Shown: in pieces, positions 32,178 through 36,011 of the stretch
Numbering within the stretch: the stretch's first letter is position 1
How the letters are laid out: the number at the start of each line of letters is the position of its first letter
From: Hyphomonadaceae bacterium
GTDB lineage: Bacteria > Pseudomonadota > Alphaproteobacteria > Caulobacterales > Hyphomonadaceae
Length of the DNA stretch: 36,011 nucleotides
NCBI GenBank assembly: GCA_022760335.1
Contig: JALEGE010000002.1
Coordinates: forward strand, 1-36,011
Direction: 5' to 3'
Position numbers and translations under genes: made by a program
The notes under the pieces: generated by a model
What the model was told of the DNA's origin: nothing
The model's input: only the letters and a program-made list of their open reading frames with translations
The model's database searches: none

Positions 32178-32742
32178 GGGCCTGCTTCAAGGCCTGGGGG
32201 TACAGCTCGTGCTCTCGCGGCAGGATCCGGGCGGCAAGCGTCTCTGGCGTGTCGCCCGGCAAAATGGGGACACGGGCCTGGTCGATGATCGTGCCTTCAT
32301 CGACACCTTCATTGACATAGTGCACCGTGCAGCCGGCTTCGGCATCTCCGGCTTCAATGGCGCGGGCATGGGTGTCGAGACCCTTGTACTTCGGCAGAAG
32401 AGATGGGTGGATGTTGATCAGACGCCCGGCCCAGCGATGCACGAACCAGGGTGTCAACACGCGCATGAAACCGGCAAGCGCGACGAACTCTGCGCCGGCC
32501 GCGCGCAAGGCTGCATCCACTTCACGTTCAAAGGCTTCGCGGTCCTTCTTGAAGACACGGTGATCGATGCAAAGTGAAGGCACGCCGTGTGCGCGTGCAG
32601 CGAGCAGGCCACCCGCATCCGGCTTGTTTGAGAGAACCAGGACAGGCAGTCCGGGAAAGTCCTCATCCTCCGCAGCGCGCAACAGAGCGATCATGTTCGA
32701 GCCGCGCCCGGAGATCATGACGGCGAAGGGGATACGTGTCAT
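32155..32742 (-). CDS. purN: Phosphoribosylglycinamide formyltransferase
   Basis: A 195-residue GAR transformylase (10-formyl-THF dependent), third step of purine synthesis. 'ISGRGSNM' near the N-terminus binds phosphate. The catalytic trio is visible in 'INIHPSLLPKYKGLDTH' (Asn, His) and the Asp of the 'GVDEG' loop region. Normal length. Overlaps purM by ATGA, the common alphaproteobacterial purM-purN pair, so translationally coupled. Converges with the MFS gene. Confidence 0.96.
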   Translation of the reverse strand: MTRIPFAVMISGRGSNMIALLRAAEDEDFPGLPVLVLSNKPDAGGLLAARAHGVPSLCIDHRVFKKDREAFEREVDAALRAAGAEFVALAGFMRVLTPWFVHRWAGRLINIHPSLLPKYKGLDTHARAIEAGDAEAGCTVHYVNEGVDEGTIIDQARVPILPGDTPETLAARILPREHELYPQALKQALMQMPVR

Positions 32743-33764
32743 GAGGCGGCAAGCTCACCGATCAGTGTAGGAATCTCACCTGCCGCGCGCAGGCTTTCGA
32801 GCACATGATCCGCATCGGTCTTGTCGACCGCCAATACCATGCCAATCCCGAGATTGAAGGTGCGCCGCATTTCCGTATCCTCGATCCCGCCTTCAGTGGC
32901 GAGCCAGTCGAAAATTGCCGGTGGGCTCCATGCCTCATAGTCGATACTGGGAGCCAGATGTGCCGGGCACATGCGTGGAGCATTCTCAGTCAGGCCGCCG
33001 CCGGTGATATGGGCAAGGCCTTTCACCAGGCCCGCCTTGATGAGTGGCAGCACCGGCTTGGAGTAAAGCCGCGTCGGCGACAGCAAAACCTCGCCCCATG
33101 TTCCTGATGCGAAAGAACAGGGCGCGGCGAGATCCACACCAGCGCGCTCGACCACTTTGCGGATCAGGCTGTAGCCATTCGAATGCGGCCCGGAACTGGT
33201 GAGGCCGATCAGCACGTCGCCGGCGTGCATGGCATCATGGCGCGGCAGCATGCGATCGCGGTTCACCGCCCCGACAACAAAGCCGGCGAGGTCATAATGT
33301 CCAGGCGGGTACATGCCTGGCATTTCCGCCGTCTCGCCGCCGATCAGGGCGCATCCAGCCTGGCGGCAACCCTCGGCGATGCCCGAGACCACCTGCTCGG
33401 CCACGCCGGCCTCCAGTTTGCCCGTGGCGAAATAGTCCAGGAAGAACAGAGGCTCTGCGCCCTGTGCCAGCACATCATTGGCGCACATGGCCACCAAGTC
33501 TATGCCAATCGTATTGTGGTGCCCGGTCGCAAAGGCAAGCATCAGCTTTGTGCCGACACCATCTGTCCCCGAGACGAGAACCGGATCGTCATATCCAGCC
33601 GCTTTCAGGTCGAACAGCGCGCCGAAACCACCAAGTCCGCCCATCACGCCCGAGCGCGCGGTCGCCTTCGCCATGGGGCCAATCGCATCCACGAGTGCGT
33701 TTCCGGCTTCGATATCGACGCCAGCATCGCGATAGGTGAGAGGTTTATTCTGTGAGTCTGTCAT
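32739..33764 (-). CDS. purM: Phosphoribosylformylglycinamidine cyclo-ligase
   Basis: A 341-residue AIR synthetase, fifth step of purine synthesis (FGAM + ATP to AIR). Signature stretches 'YRDAGVDIEAGNALVD', 'VSGTDGVGTKLMLA', 'GGETAEMPGMYPPGHYDLAGF' and 'HITGGGLTENAPR' cover the whole fold. The ATG at 33764 is chosen; an in-frame TTG directly before it is less likely. I see no strong ribosome site. First gene of the purM-purN pair, divergent from the DUF2066 gene. Confidence 0.97.
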   Translation of the reverse strand: MTDSQNKPLTYRDAGVDIEAGNALVDAIGPMAKATARSGVMGGLGGFGALFDLKAAGYDDPVLVSGTDGVGTKLMLAFATGHHNTIGIDLVAMCANDVLAQGAEPLFFLDYFATGKLEAGVAEQVVSGIAEGCRQAGCALIGGETAEMPGMYPPGHYDLAGFVVGAVNRDRMLPRHDAMHAGDVLIGLTSSGPHSNGYSLIRKVVERAGVDLAAPCSFASGTWGEVLLSPTRLYSKPVLPLIKAGLVKGLAHITGGGLTENAPRMCPAHLAPSIDYEAWSPPAIFDWLATEGGIEDTEMRRTFNLGIGMVLAVDKTDADHVLESLRAAGEIPTLIGELAAS

Positions 33765-33875
33765 CAAAACGACGCGATACCATGGGGAAAAATAGGGCGC
33801 CAGTGCGGGTAAGCGGTTCTAAGCAGCGCCGCAGCCTGCTAAGGCGTGGATGAAGTTTCTAGGAGCGCTGCTGAC

Positions 33876-34886
33876 ATGATTCGCACCATCCTTCTGGCTC
33901 TTGCCGCATTTCTCGTTATCGCGCTTCCAGCATTGGCCGATACACGCTCGGTCTATACGATCACCGACATTCCCGTGGACCGGCGCGCGCCCAGCGTAAT
34001 CGAGGCCCAGCAGCTGGCCTTGGCTGATGCCCGGCGGCTTGGCGCGGAAGGTCTGATTGCCAAGATCACACTGCCGGAAGATCTGGCTGCTGTGGGCGGT
34101 GTGGTTATCACCAATGAGGTGGCTGACCGGCTTGCCGCTGCGGTAGATGTGCAGGAAGAAAGCCGTGGTGGTGGGCGCTATCGCGGCGTGCTCTCGGCTG
34201 TGCTCAACCCGCTTACGGTGCGTGCATTTCTGGAAGAGCAGGGCATCCCTTATGTCGACAGCCAGGCGCCTATGGCGATGATCATTCCGGTTGGCAACGG
34301 AAACTCCGATTTTGCCTGGAGCGCGGCCTGGCCCGAACGCGATGATGGCGAACTTGCGCCCTTTATTACATCGCCCAATGTGCCTGTCGGACCGATTCTT
34401 GGCTGGCAGGATATTGAAACCGATATCCGAATTCTGGGGGCTGAGCGTGGCATCATCGCAGAGCTGCGGGGCAGTCCCGGCGCCTATGCAGTGGATCTGA
34501 CGCTGGTTACGCGCGCCGGGCTGACCGCGATAGGCCGCACTGACTATGCCGCCACCTTGCCTGAAGCTGCCGAGGCCGCTGCCGCTCTGCTCAGCGAGAC
34601 TTGGAAGCGCAGTGCCATCATCCGTGACGAGACCCGCACAATCATCGCCGCCAATGTGCTCTACACTTCAATTGTCGAGTGGAACACGTTGCGTGGCGCT
34701 TTGGCCCGGTCTCCTTTGGTGTTCGAGTTTCAAACCCAGGCGATTGCGCGTGATGGCGCACTGGTGCGCTTTGCCTATGCCGGAACCCATGAGCGGTTGA
34801 TCCACGACTTGCGACAGCGCGGGGTCGAACTGGACACCGACCCGGCTGGTTGGGTCCTGACCTCAGCCCTGACGATTGCGCCGTGA
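33876..34886 (+). CDS. DUF2066 exported protein
   Basis: A 336-residue protein of the DUF2066 family. The start at 33876 gives a clear signal peptide (ILLALAAFLVIALPALA, cleavage near residue 21) and has TAGGAG about 10 bases upstream; an earlier in-frame ATG would mask the signal. The mature part is mixed alpha/beta with no catalytic motif that I can recognise, and is predicted periplasmic. Its partners downstream are hdaA and ppk, an arrangement familiar from other Caulobacterales-like genomes. The stop overlaps the GTG start of hdaA. Function unknown. Confidence 0.85.
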   Translation: MIRTILLALAAFLVIALPALADTRSVYTITDIPVDRRAPSVIEAQQLALADARRLGAEGLIAKITLPEDLAAVGGVVITNEVADRLAAAVDVQEESRGGGRYRGVLSAVLNPLTVRAFLEEQGIPYVDSQAPMAMIIPVGNGNSDFAWSAAWPERDDGELAPFITSPNVPVGPILGWQDIETDIRILGAERGIIAELRGSPGAYAVDLTLVTRAGLTAIGRTDYAATLPEAAEAAAALLSETWKRSAIIRDETRTIIAANVLYTSIVEWNTLRGALARSPLVFEFQTQAIARDGALVRFAYAGTHERLIHDLRQRGVELDTDPAGWVLTSALTIAP

Positions 34887-35608
34887 GCAGGGGAGGGGAC
34901 CGGATCGGCACGCCGCTGGTCCAGTCCAGCTTCGAATTTGCCGCGCCACCGCAAAGCTTCGAGGCGCTTGATCGGGGCGCGTCGAATACGGGTGCCATTG
35001 CCTTTCTTCAACAGGCGGCCGACTGGCCTTTTCCGGTCGCCTGCCTGACCGGGCCGCCACGTTCAGGCCGCACGACCCTTGCCCAAGCCTGGGCCAACAG
35101 TCTGGGCGGCCGTGTCCTGGAGCCGCAAGAGGTCAGCGGGATGGATGTGGATGCGGTTCTTTCCGGCGGCGCGTTGGCGATTGATCCGGGTGACCGCGGC
35201 TTGCCCGAGGATTTCCTGCTCAGCCTTGTCAATCGTGTCGGGGAGATGGGGGGGCGGCTGTTATTGACGGCAGATGCTCCGCCATTGGCCTGGCCGGTCG
35301 AGAACAGGGATCTTGCGTCCCGGCTGGCCGCCATGCCCACAGTTGAACTGGAGCGCCCCGATGAGGAGATGATCGGCATTCGCCTGACCAGTCTCCTGGC
35401 GCGTAAATTCCAGACCTTGCCGCAGGAAGTTGTGCGGTATCTTGCACCGCGCCTGAAACGCACCTTTGCAGACATCGAGGCGTGTGCCACACGATTGGCC
35501 GGGCAGGCGGGGCCAGGGCGTGATCTCACGGTTCTGCTCGCCAGGAGCGTGATTGAAGACATGTATGGCCAGGATGACGAGACTGGCGAGGGCATAGGCG
35601 ATGGCTGA
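34883..35608 (+). CDS. hdaA: DnaA-related replication regulator HdaA
   Basis: A 241-residue Hda-type protein with DnaA domain III but no DNA-binding domain IV. It promotes ATP hydrolysis by DnaA on the sliding clamp (regulatory inactivation of DnaA). The start is taken as the GTG at 34883, which overlaps the previous stop (GTGA). The P-loop reads GPPRSGRTT, with Arg in place of the usual Lys, as also occurs in E. coli Hda. An N-terminal 'QSSFEF' fits a clamp-binding motif (inference). The end overlaps the ppk start by 8 bp, so the two are coupled. Confidence 0.88.
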   Translation: MSRGGDRIGTPLVQSSFEFAAPPQSFEALDRGASNTGAIAFLQQAADWPFPVACLTGPPRSGRTTLAQAWANSLGGRVLEPQEVSGMDVDAVLSGGALAIDPGDRGLPEDFLLSLVNRVGEMGGRLLLTADAPPLAWPVENRDLASRLAAMPTVELERPDEEMIGIRLTSLLARKFQTLPQEVVRYLAPRLKRTFADIEACATRLAGQAGPGRDLTVLLARSVIEDMYGQDDETGEGIGDG

Positions 35609-36011
35609 TTCTGCGACACCCACCCCGGCAAAGCCCCGCAAGAAGAAGCGGAACATGATGGAATTGCCAGAGCGGTTTCTGAACCGCGAACTCTCATGGC
35701 TGCAGTTCAATGAGCGTGTGCTGGAGGAAACCGCCAATCCAGACCATCCGCTTTTGGAACGCCTGCGTTTCTTGTCGATTTCGGCCAGCAATCTCGATGA
35801 ATTTTACATGGTACGCTATGCCGGCCTGCGCGAGCAGGTGCGCGCTGGGCTCAGCCGGCCCGGCCAGGACGGGCTCACGCCAGCCCAGCAGGTCGCGCGG
35901 ATCGAGGAAGCGGCCGGTAAACTGATGGAAGACCAGCAGGATCGCTGGCAGGCGCTGCGTCAGGAAATGGCGGATGAAAACATCCATGTCCTGGCGGGAA
36001 GCGATCTCAAC
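35601..36011 (+). CDS. ppk: Polyphosphate kinase 1, N-terminal part
   Basis: The first 137 residues of polyphosphate kinase 1; the gene runs off the right edge with no stop. After a basic leader (AKPRKKKRN), the family's opening signature is clear: 'RFLNRELSWLQFNERVL', 'HPLLERLRFLSISASNLDEF' and 'MVRYAGLREQV'. PPK1 reversibly transfers the terminal phosphate of ATP to polyphosphate. The catalytic histidine region is outside the window. The ATG at 35601 lies within the end of hdaA, implying translational coupling. Confidence 0.93.
   Translation, partial: MADSATPTPAKPRKKKRNMMELPERFLNRELSWLQFNERVLEETANPDHPLLERLRFLSISASNLDEFYMVRYAGLREQVRAGLSRPGQDGLTPAQQVARIEEAAGKLMEDQQDRWQALRQEMADENIHVLAGSDLN

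Noticed and set aside
1-36011. CRISPR array, toxin-antitoxin pair or phage-defence system
   Set aside because: No regularly spaced direct repeats and no recognisable defence or toxin genes. The visible end of the element contains only integrase and AlpA-like genes.

Overview
The window is about 36 kb of GC-rich alphaproteobacterial chromosome. The gene set points to the Caulobacterales/Maricaulales side of the class (a Maricaulaceae- or Hyphomonadaceae-like marine oligotroph). The evidence is a Caulobacter-style maltodextrin locus (TonB-dependent receptor, SLC45-like sugar porter, LacI regulator, tryptophan-halogenase-like flavoproteins), an Entner-Doudoroff operon, and a purN-purM / DUF2066 / hdaA / ppk neighbourhood. 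The genus is an inference; no rRNA gene or other taxonomic marker is present.

Layout. (1) 1-1953: the end of an integrative element, with an AlpA-like HTH protein and a P4-type tyrosine integrase, closed by the 3' part of a tRNA-Val(TAC) gene that is the attachment site. (2) 1954-2796: a small hypothetical gene running into a palindromic intergenic repeat. (3) 2797-10151, minus strand: a GH97 glucosidase, sugar porter, GH13 amylase, KDPG aldolase (eda) and a GNAT-nitrilase fusion, closely spaced and probably one transcript. (4) 10404-15029, plus strand, divergent from (3): secreted GH13 amylase, cytoplasmic GH13 alpha-glucosidase, LacI regulator. (5) 15309-21183: a large TonB-dependent receptor and two tail-to-tail flavin-dependent halogenase-like genes. 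(6) 21343-26358: zwf-pgl-edd-glk, each junction a 4-bp ATGA overlap. (7) 26479-29131: glutathione-dependent formaldehyde detoxification (adhC, a VOC protein, a 51-aa ORF, fghA). (8) 29135-32177: a TetR regulator divergent from an alpha/beta hydrolase and an MFS pump. (9) 32155-36011: purN/purM, DUF2066 protein, hdaA and the start of ppk, cut by the window edge.

How it works together. Regions 3-6 encode an almost complete route from extracellular alpha-glucan to pyruvate plus glyceraldehyde-3-phosphate: receptor, periplasmic or membrane-anchored GH97/GH13 enzymes, inner-membrane porter, cytoplasmic alpha-glucosidase, Glk, Zwf, Pgl, Edd and Eda. A repeated inverted site of the form GCAAN-NN-NTTGC lies in the divergent GH97/GH13 promoter region, twice before the receptor, and once (with a different centre) before zwf. 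This suggests that the local LacI protein, or a relative, coordinates the whole route.

Most notable items: the shared operator, the paired halogenase paralogues in a starch locus, a zwf gene whose best start is an ATC codon behind a perfect Shine-Dalgarno, a MerR/SoxR-like promoter in front of an unrecognised 51-aa ORF, and a perfect palindrome between the TetR gene and its divergent neighbour.
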